A stretch of DNA of 64,000 bases, taken from Nakaseomyces glabratus. Its lineage: Eukaryota > Ascomycota > Saccharomycetes > Saccharomycetales > Saccharomycetaceae. A model generated the notes under the pieces. That model was not told the DNA's origin. It saw only the letters and a list, made by a program, of their open reading frames with translations, and made no database searches. The position numbers and the translations under genes are program-made. Shown piece after piece: positions 22,264 through 32,981 of this stretch (position 1 is its first letter; every line of letters begins with the position of its first letter). The stretch is taken from positions 620,001 through 684,000 of the forward strand of contig NC_088962.1 in NCBI RefSeq assembly GCF_010111755.1, read 5' to 3'.

Positions 22264-22623
22264 ACAATTACCGCGAAAACTATGAAAACCAGAAAGTTTT
22301 AAGATCTTTCACAGAAAAGTCTGTACTAGACTTAGGAAAAACTACTACCATGAAATATGTATGACGACATATTCGCAGAGAAATGACTGTAGTGGATGTC
22401 CCTTGATCTCGGAAATTATCCCGTTTTCCCTCTCAGAGTAGAGATGCAGATAAAATGTGGACCCCTTGAAATCTTTGTAATCCGAGCAGAACAAGGCTGG
22501 CAGTCGGCCCGTAGATGTGTGAAAACCCAGTTCTCTCTGGCTAAAATCCTCTACACACTTGTCGTCCACCTGAGAAATCTGGCAGATGTTTTAAAGGAAA
22601 ATGCGCAAGGATCTTGAAGAGAC

Positions 22624-22634
22624 GGGGGGGGGGG
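22624..22634. repeat. G11 homopolymer
   Basis: Eleven consecutive G residues, rare in AT-rich yeast DNA. Confidence 0.9.
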
Positions 22635-23422
22635 TGTCTCCCATCTGGCGTCTTTACTGTGTAGGAGCATTGTAGGAGATAAGAAATGACTCGTTAGTAG
22701 TATAAGGATATGAATATGGGGTGTGTGGTGGAAGTCGTACAGGTGTCTGAATAAGCCCTCGAAACTAAACTAACTGTGTGTTGGGTGTGTGTGACTTTAA
22801 TCAGGAAGATTCTCTTATTTGAGGGTACCGTGATCAATTCGTATTGTAGTACAGTAATGTGTAGTTGGCCTGTATACCTAATTCAACGGTCAAGACAGGA
22901 TAGCGCCAATGTCACATTTGTAAAGCATACTGAGCAATCAACAAAACTGTCAACTTAAATGCAAAACTTGTTGTGACTACTGTATATCGATGTCGTCACA
23001 CAGCTAAGGAGGAGGTCTGTGACGTATTGTGAATCATACGTTTTTCAATTTTTTCCTTCCGCTGCATTACGTAAATCTCTTTACTTGATATATGCAGGTA
23101 CCTAGAACTACTATGATAACAGTTACATAATACAGATACTGTCTAAATGTATATAGAACTATTTTGGGAATATCTTGGTGTTGCAGTAACCAGTAAGGTT
23201 AAAGTATGCCAAAGGAACTCGTTATAATACCATCTTTTTCTTTTGTTAGGAATGACAAAGAAAACAAATGTATTGGGAAAAGTTTTGAAAATAAAATGCA
23301 TTCTAATCAAATAAAAATATGGTAGCATCCAGATATTCTGCGTAAGATAATAAATTTTCAAAAAACTTTTATACAGTCAATAAGGTCTCAAGTTATATTT
23401 TACATCACAACGCAATTAATAA

Positions 23423-23495
23423 GCCTTGTTGGCGCAATCGGTAGCGCGTATGACTCTTAATCATAAGGTTAGGGGTTCGAGCCCCCTACAGGGCT
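23423..23495 (+). tRNA. tRNA-Lys (anticodon CUU)
   Basis: A complete 73-base intronless tRNA. The acceptor stem pairs GCCTTGT with ACAGGGC (one G-T pair). The D-arm is GGCGCAATCGGTAGCGC, the anticodon loop ACTCTTAATC carries CTT, and the T-arm AGGGGTTCGAGCCCC contains the B box GGTTCGAGCC. A run of eight T residues at 23502-23509 is a good Pol III terminator. It appears identical to the well-known S. cerevisiae tK(CUU) sequence as I recall it. It decodes AAG. Confidence 0.97.
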
Positions 23496-25855
23496 TATTT
23501 ATTTTTTTTGCCTTGATTGAAGTAATGATTCGTGCAAAGTTGTTGCTACTCGCATTGAGTGAAACATTACTCTGTCTCATAATACACACTACTGAACAAG
23601 TATACCAGCAACACAGTTCTCTTAATATTTATGTTCAACCATCTCATAAGATTTTTACTTTGATAATAGTTCTTTCAGACTTTGAATGATACCAAAGATC
23701 TTATGGACCCACTCTTCAGCTCTTAGATAGGAGCTTCATCTGTGTATACCTTATAGATAACTAGTTCAAATATGACCCAATCTCTATTCTGTATACTCGG
23801 CTATGACTCAAATAGAACATGTATCGACTATATAGGAGTTGTATCATCAAATGAGTTTAAAAAAGTGCCAGTTGTAACTTATAATTCAGTCTGATCAATG
23901 TACTTGCAAAATAGGTTTGCATCCATTGTGTTAATTAATACCTCCACCTCCTATTCGATACAATCCAGTGTCCGCCGGCATTTGATATCATCCAACTACA
24001 TTCTAAAAGGGCTTTTTATGTTGTACAAAGCATAATACAGGTCTTTCGACCTGTACAAATTTTTATAAGTTACTTGAATATTGTAATCGATAATACCAGC
24101 CCATCATTCTTTAGAATTATATGCTATAATCTCAATGTTGTCAAGCCGTATCATAATTAGTGGTTGGGGACGTCAGTGGAGAATAATGATGATAGGTGAT
24201 AACAATTAGATTAAACAATATTGTCCATCATGTGAAGAAAGTAGACCTGCTATCTTATTTTAAGATAAGGATGTCCTAAACTTAGTTAGTATTTGGGTTA
24301 TATCGGCTCAACACACAACAACACAAAACTCAAAGCTTAAAACTTACCGAACTCTACGTCACTGATTTACTATCACCGATAAGTTTAAAATGTCCACCAG
24401 TCGATTAACATTTTTTCCCTTTGTCTTTTGGTGAGGCAACTGTTTCCTTCCGCAGCTTCCCTGCCCGCGCAACGTTCTGTTGGGAAGGTAAACTTGCTAA
24501 CAAAAATGTTTTTCGGGCGTAACAGCTTTAAACAAAAGAAATTTGTAATGCAAAAGGAGAAAAATTCTTCAGGTTTCTCAGTAGAATGAGGTGAAGATCC
24601 TACTGTCTAATGAGCTTGGCAGGACATATTGCTAAGAAAGTAAAGGAGATGATGAACGGCATAAAGGATAAACATCATTACAGAAAGAGCCAAGAGTTGC
24701 CATTCCTTTTTGCTCTGTACATGCGTTGACTAAGTAACATGCTCTTTCGACGCTGTAATGATTATGTAACCATTAGGCCCGATAAAGATACTGATTAATT
24801 TATAAAACCAGGCGTTCTTCCATGTGATAACTTTAAGAGCGATAAAAGTTATAGTTTGATTGCAGCCAGAGTTATTTTTAGCTCAAGATATGTGATTACA
24901 CTATATAGCTCAGCTTCGATTTCAAATATTCATGGGAGTTCAATCAACCAAATTTCACAAATCGATGAAATTGTTTTTTGTTTGAATAGCAAATTTTTCT
25001 TCATTTAAGTGAGATTGAGTACTTACCATTAATAAGAAATAGATCATAAAGACACAGTCACAGTTCGTCACATAACCATCATTATACAGTCAGGTATAAT
25101 CTATTGACTGCTATTGTAGAATATATCTTGAGAAGAAATATTATAATACTATGAAGAATTACAGAAGTATAATAGCATGTGTTTAAATACAATTAATTGG
25201 GAGCGACGTAAAATTCGAAGTGTTTCCGCTATATACGCTGGAAACCACCTCTTAACGTAACCGTATAACAAATATTGGGGTCATTTATCTATAAGTATTG
25301 GCAAAATAGGAGTAAAAAATATAAAATATTATAGTTTTTAGTGCCTTAGAAGATGCTCTTATCTTCAAGCAATAACAAAGAGTGTACAAGTTCGTAAGTT
25401 TTTATAGTACTGGAGCTGTAATAAATAGCCGTTTTAAATCTTGGTGGATAGCCAGTAGCGTCAGCATAATAATGAAGCAGAAAATTCAATGAATATAACA
25501 AAACAGCAAAGAAATGAACAGTAATGAATATGATAGTGATAGTAAATATACTAATAATATTGGTTTAAGCAGCGTTCCTAAACATTTCCGATTTTGTAGT
25601 ACCTAGTGCGTTTCCTTAAATATATTTCCATCCGAAGTTCCATTACCTAAACATTAAGGAAATTGAAGAAAACTGCTGGCAGAGATACCACATACAAACA
25701 GTAGAAAGGGAAAAGCAACTTAAAAGCATCGTAAGGTTTAGTCTAGTTTGTGAGTAGTTTGATTTTGATCTTTTAAAAAAAAATGGTCAACATTAATTGA
25801 GAAAATAATATGAAAATAAAAATAATGTTCGTAACAATTTGGAGTCTGATGTAAA
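23496..25855. other. Region between tRNA-Lys and the zinc-finger gene
   Basis: About 2.4 kb downstream of both flanking genes. It contains two perfect short hairpins (24036-24055 and 24251-24267) and a GC-richer patch near 24460-24510 with CTTCCC and GGGAAG able to pair. I recognise no LTR with TG...CA ends, despite the tRNA neighbourhood where Ty elements often insert. No protein gene is seen. Confidence 0.5.
23502..23509 (+). terminator. Pol III terminator of tRNA-Lys
   Basis: Eight T residues starting seven bases after the mature tRNA end. Confidence 0.85.
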
Positions 25856-26908
25856 TCAGGCTGCCTGAGCTTTTGCTTGTTTCTTCCTCTCATGACACTT
25901 CAAATGTCTCAGCATATTACTCTTGACATTGAATGCCTTCTTACAATCCTTCCATGGACACTTGAATGGAGTGTCACCAGTATGGATCAAGTAGTGTGTC
26001 TTTAGTGTTGATGGTCGTGAACAAACTTTGCCACAGACAGGACATTGTTTTCTCAGTTTCGAGAGCTCATCAATGGCGCTAACAGTAATGCTTGTTGGTG
26101 TAACCTTCGACTTTGTCTTTGGTGATTGGCTCTTGCTCTTGCTCTTCTTAATACCTTCTGTGCTCTTCCTTATACTCTTTGAGGAGTCCGGTAGCGATGG
26201 TGTCTTTGGAGATGTAGAGGCAGTTCTACTGATGTCAGTTGTACGCCCTTCAAATACAGTTGGCATAGGCATGCCGGATGCCGATGCTGATCTAGATGAG
26301 AATGCGGAAGGTGGTGTAGACATTGGTGTTGTCATACCTGGAGATTCTGCATTCTGGGAGTTGTAAGACACCAGTGAGCTGTTGGAGTAATTTGATGGTG
26401 TACGATCCATTACCACTGTACCGTTGGCGTTTAGGTAGCTAGTTTGCTTATCCAGCTTTGGTACCATGACTAGGTTTGAATGTGAGAAGCTTGGACTTCC
26501 CTGAGAAGACAAACATGGTGTGATCGCCCTTGGTGGAGGAACGTAGTAGTGATATTGCTGACCACCTTTGATCATACCATTGTTATGCGTAATGCTCTGG
26601 TATTGTGGGTATGGTTCGGCGACGTGAGCCTGGACGCACACATCCTGTTGTTGTGCTTGCGGTGGGACACAGTTTCCTACAATCGACGAGATAGGTGGTA
26701 AGGTTATGTTTCCCCTCTCTTGGCTGTTTACTACATTTGTGTTGTGGTACCCAGCATTAGCGTTAGAAGTAAGTGGTAATATATGGTTTGCCGGCTGAGC
26801 TGCGCCAGCTTGTTGGTGTTGATGATTTGGCATGGGAACTGGTGTCTGAACCTGCACTGGGTATTGATAATTGTTCTGGTGCATTAACATGTAGTTGTTC
26901 ATTACCAA
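25856..26908 (-). CDS. CMR3: Two-finger C2H2 transcription factor, CMR3/YPR015C family
   Basis: The 350-residue protein is Gln/Asn/Ser/Pro-rich for most of its length (QQAGAAQ, MSTPPSAFSSRS). It ends in two C2H2 zinc fingers at about residues 288-342: CPVCGKVCSRPSTLKTHYLIH and CPWKDCKKAFNVKSNMLRHLKCH, joined by a TGDTPFK linker. The SRPSTLKTH and FNVKSNMLRH finger faces are those of S. cerevisiae Cmr3 (YPR013C) and YPR015C, whose targets are poorly known. In S. cerevisiae a tK(CUU) gene lies close to YPR013C, so the tRNA here may be conserved synteny. A Ser/Thr/Lys-rich basic region precedes the fingers. The family call is firm; the exact ortholog is less certain. The upstream DNA is exceptionally long. 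Confidence 0.72.
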   Translation of the reverse strand: MVMNNYMLMHQNNYQYPVQVQTPVPMPNHQHQQAGAAQPANHILPLTSNANAGYHNTNVVNSQERGNITLPPISSIVGNCVPPQAQQQDVCVQAHVAEPYPQYQSITHNNGMIKGGQQYHYYVPPPRAITPCLSSQGSPSFSHSNLVMVPKLDKQTSYLNANGTVVMDRTPSNYSNSSLVSYNSQNAESPGMTTPMSTPPSAFSSRSASASGMPMPTVFEGRTTDISRTASTSPKTPSLPDSSKSIRKSTEGIKKSKSKSQSPKTKSKVTPTSITVSAIDELSKLRKQCPVCGKVCSRPSTLKTHYLIHTGDTPFKCPWKDCKKAFNVKSNMLRHLKCHERKKQAKAQAA

Positions 26909-27032
26909 TATATTTTTTTTTTATTAAAGTTCCTCTGTTTATTGAATAATTAAATGCTAATCCTTTCCTCAAAAGGTACTTGATAAAATATAAAGGACTA
27001 GTGTATAACTTTTTTGTTCTTGATTGGTGTTA

Positions 27033-27071
27033 TTACCCTTTATTATTATTATTATTATTATTTTTTTTTTT
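27033..27071. repeat. TTACCCT (Reb1-like) followed by (ATT)n and T11
   Basis: An ATT triplet repeat of about seven units runs into eleven T residues, 130-160 bases upstream of the zinc-finger start codon. Directly before it is TTACCCT, a Reb1-type core. Reb1 sites beside dA:dT tracts commonly mark nucleosome-free promoters. Confidence 0.6.
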
Positions 27072-27540
27072 AGTTATGTATATTGTTATAGTGCCAGTGA
27101 ATGGTTCTTAACGTGTATATTATAACAGCAGCGTATGGTCGTTGATAGCTTGAAACAATAAGTAATAAAAAATAAGACGCTAAAACAAGATCCAAAAGAA
27201 AATAGAAATAACTACAGCAACAAGATCTTTTTTTTTTCTATCTTTCACAATCTACACAATACAAGTATTCCTCTTTTTTTTTTTAAAGAAACCATGACTT
27301 ATTCTATCTAATATATACTAATTTTTTTTTCCCTTTTCTTGGACCATAAGTAATCAAATCAATTTACTTGTCCAAAATAAAATAAGTTTCCTTCAAGGAA
27401 TTGGATGAATATCGATTTAAAAAAAAGCGTAATCCAGGAATTTTCTCTGTTCCCAGTCTCTACGCCACTATGCAACGGTGGAATAGAGAAGAGAGAGTTC
27501 ATTTAGGAAAAAAAGAAAAATTATTGTGTCTTTTGTCTTT

Positions 27541-27588
27541 GTTCTTGTTCTTGTTCTTGTTAATGTTCATGTTCATGTTCATGTTCTT
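27541..27588. repeat. Hexanucleotide repeat GTTNNT, eight units
   Basis: Three GTTCTT units, one GTTAAT, three GTTCAT and a final GTTCTT form an uninterrupted 48-base array. It is open in one frame, but the surroundings are noncoding. Confidence 0.85.
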
Positions 27589-30476
27589 ATTCGTTTCTTT
27601 TCTTTTAATAATTTTAAAATAGTTGTGATTCTGTTTTAATTACAATTATACCTAAAAGGATCTCATTACAGTGAGATCGGGTTTTATCTTTTATCCCCCA
27701 TTTTGGATGGTCCGTCTAATTATTGACCCAACTCCCTTCCCAAGTGAGAGCTCATTAAGTTGTCTCTGCTGTGTAATGGGGAGGGATGTTTTTGAGTTAG
27801 CACAGGAGGACAGGGAAGGGAAGCCTTCACAACTTTTGTACGGCTTTCTGTGAGGATGCTGGTCCGATGTGTGTAATGGAGGATGCCGAAGCGATCTATT
27901 TTGAGTGAAGTCGTTAGGGCAGGAATCCAATAGAGGGAGAGCAAGGGAAATTTGTTATGTGCATGCTTCTCTGCTGAGGACGGGGATAAATCTTTTTGAG
28001 GCAAGGGTAGATTATGACTAAGACAGAACCACAATAAATTGAGGAAGGACGACAGCTAAGAGAGGCCAGTGCAGGGAACTACAATAGGAGATAACCTCCC
28101 CCTACCTTTTGACACAGAAACTGCAAGGGAGATTGGCCCAAAGATAATAAAGTAGAAGAGCGAAAAACAAACAAAAAAAAAGAGAGATCAAGGATTATCA
28201 CGCAAGATTTAGAAAGTGGTGGAGAAAGAACCTACGGGCATCGATCATCTCTTCGCTTTGGGTAAGAGTGCGAGGGATACAAAAAAATTAAAGGGAGATG
28301 AACTATGTAAGACATAGCCACTCGCCATCTTCTCTGCACACTTGACTTTGCCACTCTAATAAAAAAGAGTAACGAAAATACAAAAAAAAAAGATATTCAC
28401 CACCTGTTGCTTTTTTCTTTTGACTTAGAGAAACAGAATCTAAAAAAAAAAGGCTGATCCTCTAGAAACTGCTGTGGAGGAATAGTGTTGTAAGCATGGG
28501 GTCATAAACATACGTAGAGGTCTAATGGGTCTCTTCCTCGATTTTCCATTCCTTTTCTGCGGTTGTGCGTCTCTTGGAATTTTGATTGTTTCTCTCTCAA
28601 ATATAACGTGTTTCTCCGTCGTTTTCTTAGGATGGGGGGTGGCTAAAGGGGAAACGTAGAGGCAGGAAGAGAGCAAACACTAGAGGAAAAGCATCGAGGT
28701 TCAGTTAAGATAGGAAAATGTAGGATGACCAACAAAAATAAAGCTTAGAGAGGCTAATACGAGTAGTTAGGCAATAAATAGAAACAATTCAACAACTTTT
28801 CTTTTCTAATCATATCCCTCAAATACTTGCAAATGCAAAGCGAGCGACGGAGAAAAACAAAAGTCACTGATGAAAGGAAGACAAGATAGTAGAAAAACCA
28901 AAAAAAAAATAAATAAAATAAAATTGACATCTTGGTACTGGGAATAATAGGGAAGACCATATTTCAGGATAGAGAAGAAAATTAAGGAAGAAAAAAAAAA
29001 GCAATGGTAGATGGTAGTAGCGATACTGCTACGTGTGATGAACAAAATACCGCAGCTTTCAGTAGAAATCCTCTGGAGAGTTAGGATATGCATATTAAGA
29101 AAGTAAAAAGTAACAAAAAAGCAAGAAAGAACTAGAGATGGAAAGTGACAATAATACCGACATTGACCACCAAGGAGTTATAGGAAGATAAGTATATTCC
29201 TAAACCTATACTCCCCCATCGATAGCACAATCTGTGAATTTTTTTATGTCTATATTCGATACTAAAACATCTTGTATAGTAAGAACTATTAATTCTGAAT
29301 TCAATATTCATTTGTTGTAGTTAGTAAAAACTAAACAAGGTGAGGAAGAGATCCATGAATTCTACTAGAAACTTGAAGAACAAAAAGAAAAAGAAAAAGA
29401 AAGCTGATCATAGAAAATAGATAGTATTTCGAGTGGAGAGACCAATCTTTTCATCTGTGTGTTTTGAAATGCAGGTAATCGTTTGTCATCTACCGGATTC
29501 CTCTTATCTTGGCCTTGATCTCTGATTGCTGATTTGCTTTGTTTCCTGCTAATCTTTGCGCTCATTTCACTGGGAGGGTGCAGTTTAAACAATGAACAGA
29601 GGTTGTAAGGAGGCGACGTACAAATAAAACCGCCACACAAAAATCATTGTAGATGTAAGAAAGGAGATTGATACTTTGTGTTGTCTTTCTATCTTAGGAA
29701 ACCATGATGTGACGTATAGAAAATACCAAATATCGTATATCACTTTTTGCTTTTTTGCAAACGTCATATTACTAACAAAGTATAGTGGACAACTACTTGA
29801 GGAAAAAAAAGGTAGCACAACCCTCTCTACTGGCTGTTATTGTGGGATGAAATTGAGAATATCCTCGGAACGGATGTAGGGAAGAAAAGAAAAAGTAAAA
29901 ACTGAAGATCACTTACGCAAAGAAAAGCAAAAAATAAAAGCACTCGTCTTTTAAGAAACTATTTCCGCACAGTGATATACAATAAAAAGTCTAAGAACTG
30001 ACGTGACCCTGGACATTGTAACACTTTGCTTCCTCAGGAACTAGCTTACACATTTTAGGGAGACTACGTCTGTTTCTAAGAGTAATATAATTGAAATGAT
30101 TTTGGGGATTACCGAACGATACTTGAACACAGAGAAAGCAACTGGTAAAAAAAATTAGCACAATAAAGATAACCAAACTTAAGGATATCCCCTTAACAGC
30201 CTGCAGTAACATTAGAAGGAGTTAAGTAGTTTAAAGCACGGAAATTATCTGAAGGATATTAGATAAGTACGAAAGACAAAGAGAAAGTATTGTGGCTACC
30301 AATCTGTTGAAGAGCGGGCAGGACCAAAATGGCAACAGTATCGCCGGAGAAAGCAACTTCAATTGCACTAACGAGATATGTCTTTTTTTTATCTTAGAAA
30401 TGCAACAATTGTACAATTTCAAATCCATATCCTCTGTTTATGAGAATTGTCACCGAAATGAAGAAGTGGTGAGATG

Positions 30477-30494
30477 TTTTTTTTTTTTTTTTGC
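30477..30494. repeat. T18 homopolymer
   Basis: Eighteen T residues, the longest dA:dT tract I saw in the window. Confidence 0.9.
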
Positions 30495-31089
30495 AACTAG
30501 CATCTCTCAACATCTCCAGAACGTTATGCAGCATGCTTCTTTACCCTACGTTTCTATCTGAGCTAGAAAGGAGATAATCAAATGGATGTAAAGTGCGTAA
30601 GGCAAAATGGAAAAAGAAAGGAACTAATGAACCTCTAAAAGTGGGATAGATAATCAAAACTGATCAACTAAAACATACTAATATATTTACCCTTTAAAAT
30701 TACTACGGGGGAGGAGAAAGAGAAGGATAATAACATAAAATAAATGACCAACGATCAGATAAATCCTCTTTATTGCCCTTTCAAGTAGCATAGTGTTTAT
30801 TGACATTTCTGGGAGAGAAAGATCTTAAACCATGTAACTAATGAGGAAGAACGATAGTAACTAATACATATTCTCCCTCAACCTCTTTAAAAAGACCACG
30901 GATCGAATTCAAACATAAAACGTTGGATTGCAGATTTGTAGACTATCTGAATTTCTTGTTGTCTATCCCTATTTCATATCACCGTGATCAAAAAAAAAAT
31001 GGATCGCCAAAATACATCCGACTCCCGTTCTTCAAATGCTCATACATACTTTGATGATCCTTTTTTCATTTTTTGTGGTCATTTTCAAT

Positions 31090-31098
31090 GGGGGGGGG
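31090..31098. repeat. G9 homopolymer
   Basis: Nine consecutive G residues inside the gene desert. Confidence 0.9.
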
Positions 31099-32193
31099 AT
31101 GAAAGGGAGACAGATTTAAAAGTGGAGAGGGGTAATGGATACCAGTACTCCCGCGGCCAAAAAAATTGACATTCAAAACGATTTTATTGATAATTGTGCC
31201 ACTCTGTTCTCCATTTGGCCGTCCTGCTTAGTCTTCAGAGCTCAAAATGTAAGTTATAATAAGAGAAAGTAATCCGCGACTCTCTGGTACACTAAACTTA
31301 CCCAGTAACTTCATAAGAGTTTTTTTTTACGTCTCCTTACTGCATAGTCCATTAACTAATGATATAGAGCTATTTTAATGGGTGGCAAGTAGAAGTTCTA
31401 GGGGACCCCGGTGGATCATCTCTGCTCAAAACCTTGCAAAAAGATCAGTGAGCTTTGTGCAGTTCACTAAAAAGAAAAGTGGACATAAATTTGTGCTAAA
31501 TACTATACAAGTTCAAAAATCGCTTGTTAAGAAAGAGCTGATGCCAATTTGCTAAGAAAAGAGTGCTGACTACGTAGCAAAAACAAATTTTCACTGTAAA
31601 ACCATCGAATAATAAAAACCTGTGAAACGAAATAAATCACAAAAATTTAAATACCAAAATCACAATGAAAACTTTGCATAACCAAAATGGCATCCTTTTG
31701 GTTCTTTGTATTTTTTATTTTTTTTATGGCACGATTGAAAGCAGAGAGATAGGTCACCGATCCTTTGAAATAGAGATGTTCTAGGAAAAGCTCTGAACAA
31801 CAATTATTCTTAGTATTCTCACAATAGATTACATCGTTTTCACCCACCAAATCATGAGGAGAAACTGCAGTACCAATGGGTAGCATCTGCAAACCCAATG
31901 TATTTTTAGTAGGGATGAATACTCGGGAACAACAATATAGGTAGCAGTTACTAGAGATAATATCCACAGAGGAGTTAAAAACCTTGTAGTTTGCTTGATA
32001 TACCAAAAACCCGTGCGTGAAATTAATGCGGCAGAAAAGGGCGACATGAAAGTGAAAAAAAAAACAGAAAAAAAATAAAATAAAATGAAATACAATGCTG
32101 GGCAAAGGGACTGATTTAATTAAAAACGATACTAAATAATAAAAAAAAGAAAGAAAACACTACCCAGAGAAACATGTAGGAGGGATTGAGAGA

Positions 32194-32219
32194 GGGTGGG
32201 GGGAGGGGTTCAGGGAGGG
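32194..32219 (+). other. G-quadruplex motif
   Basis: Five runs of at least three G separated by loops of 1-4 bases (run lengths 3, 6, 4, 3, 3; loops T, A, TTCA, A). This satisfies the canonical four-run rule and is very unusual in AT-rich yeast intergenic DNA. Confidence 0.75.
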
Positions 32220-32655
32220 AAACAAGGCTAAAGGTTTAGATGGCAGATTACTCAGGGTCTCACATAGAAAACAATGTAGGGGTTTTGGCCGTTTATATTA
32301 TTGCTCGGATGCTGCAAGGAGTTTGTAAGTTTACCACCGTGAGTGGGTTAAAGTCCATCGTTACTATTTTTTTTTTTTGCTGGAATCCGTAATTCGTCAA
32401 TCGAATTTTGACAGCTGAGTATCACATACCGCAGTTGTGCAGTTGTCGTTAGAAACCCCTTGAGGCACGCTGAGAAAACGGGGACAGAATAACCAAGAGC
32501 GTGGGATGCGGTGGGATGGGCTTTTTTTTTTCAATTAAGTTTCGCTACCTCAGCATTGAGAATAGGAAATTTTCTCTTTAAGAGTAACGTTTTTGAGGGA
32601 ATTGATCGAATAAAGTAGCTATTTTTTGCCGTCTTTGAGTTATTTTTTCTGTTCG

Positions 32656-32662
32656 CGGGTAA
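32656..32662 (-). promoter_or_regulatory. Reb1-type site
   Basis: CGGGTAA is the reverse complement of TTACCCG, the Reb1 core, within GCGGGTAAAC. It lies near the boundary between the two compositional halves of the desert. Confidence 0.4.
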
Positions 32663-32906
32663 ACTAATGCTATCACCGCTTAGCATAGAAGCGATATATT
32701 AGAATTTGCGCTAAATCAATAACATTGGATTGCCAAAATTATCGTTTCAGAAACTTTGTAACTTTCTCCTCTCTCTCAAGACACATATGCTATATCCGCA
32801 CTATTGATGACGGCACTATTTCTATATTGGGTCAGTAATGATTGACTTACTCTTGACTTTAATTTTGGTGTAGCCACCCTAAAAAATACGCTCTCACCCG
32901 ATCTCA

Positions 32907-32981
32907 GGTTAGGAAATAATGAGAGGTTAAGAAAACAACTAGAGATTAAGAAAACAATGAGAGGTTAAGAAAACAAATACT
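32907..32981. repeat. 19-base minisatellite
   Basis: The core TTAAGAAAACAA recurs at 32927, 32946 and 32965, exactly 19 bases apart, each preceded by a GAGAGGT/AGAGA-like segment. A more diverged copy precedes it at about 32908. Confidence 0.8.

Larger units (their letters stand above)
21442..23422. other. Gene-free region between MRS3 and tRNA-Lys
   Basis: About 2 kb containing the MRS3 promoter, an AT microsatellite, short TG-rich tracts resembling yeast telomeric DNA, a three-fold 8-base repeat and an 11-G run. A 73-codon ATG-started frame at 22396-22617 lies in a slightly more GC-rich patch, but nothing in it is recognisable. This is the right edge of synteny block A and may be a rearrangement scar. 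Confidence 0.5.
28099..32460. promoter_or_regulatory. Seven dispersed STRE cores
   Basis: CCCCT/AGGGG pentamers occur at 28099, 28647, 31128, 31400, 32204, 32278 and 32456. I noticed none in the following 6.5 kb. Msn2/Msn4 bind such sites in S. cerevisiae. A pentamer is short, so the cluster is suggestive only. Confidence 0.3.

Noticed and set aside
22396..22617. A 73-codon ATG-started frame before tRNA-Lys
   Set aside because: An antisense frame of similar size is equally open, the protein is unrecognised, and the codon pattern is not convincing. It might be revisited if conserved.
31647..32105. A 152-codon minus-strand frame in the desert
   Set aside because: It is dominated by Phe runs from A/T tracts, with no recognisable domain or coding-type codon pattern, and overlaps a second frame of the same kind.
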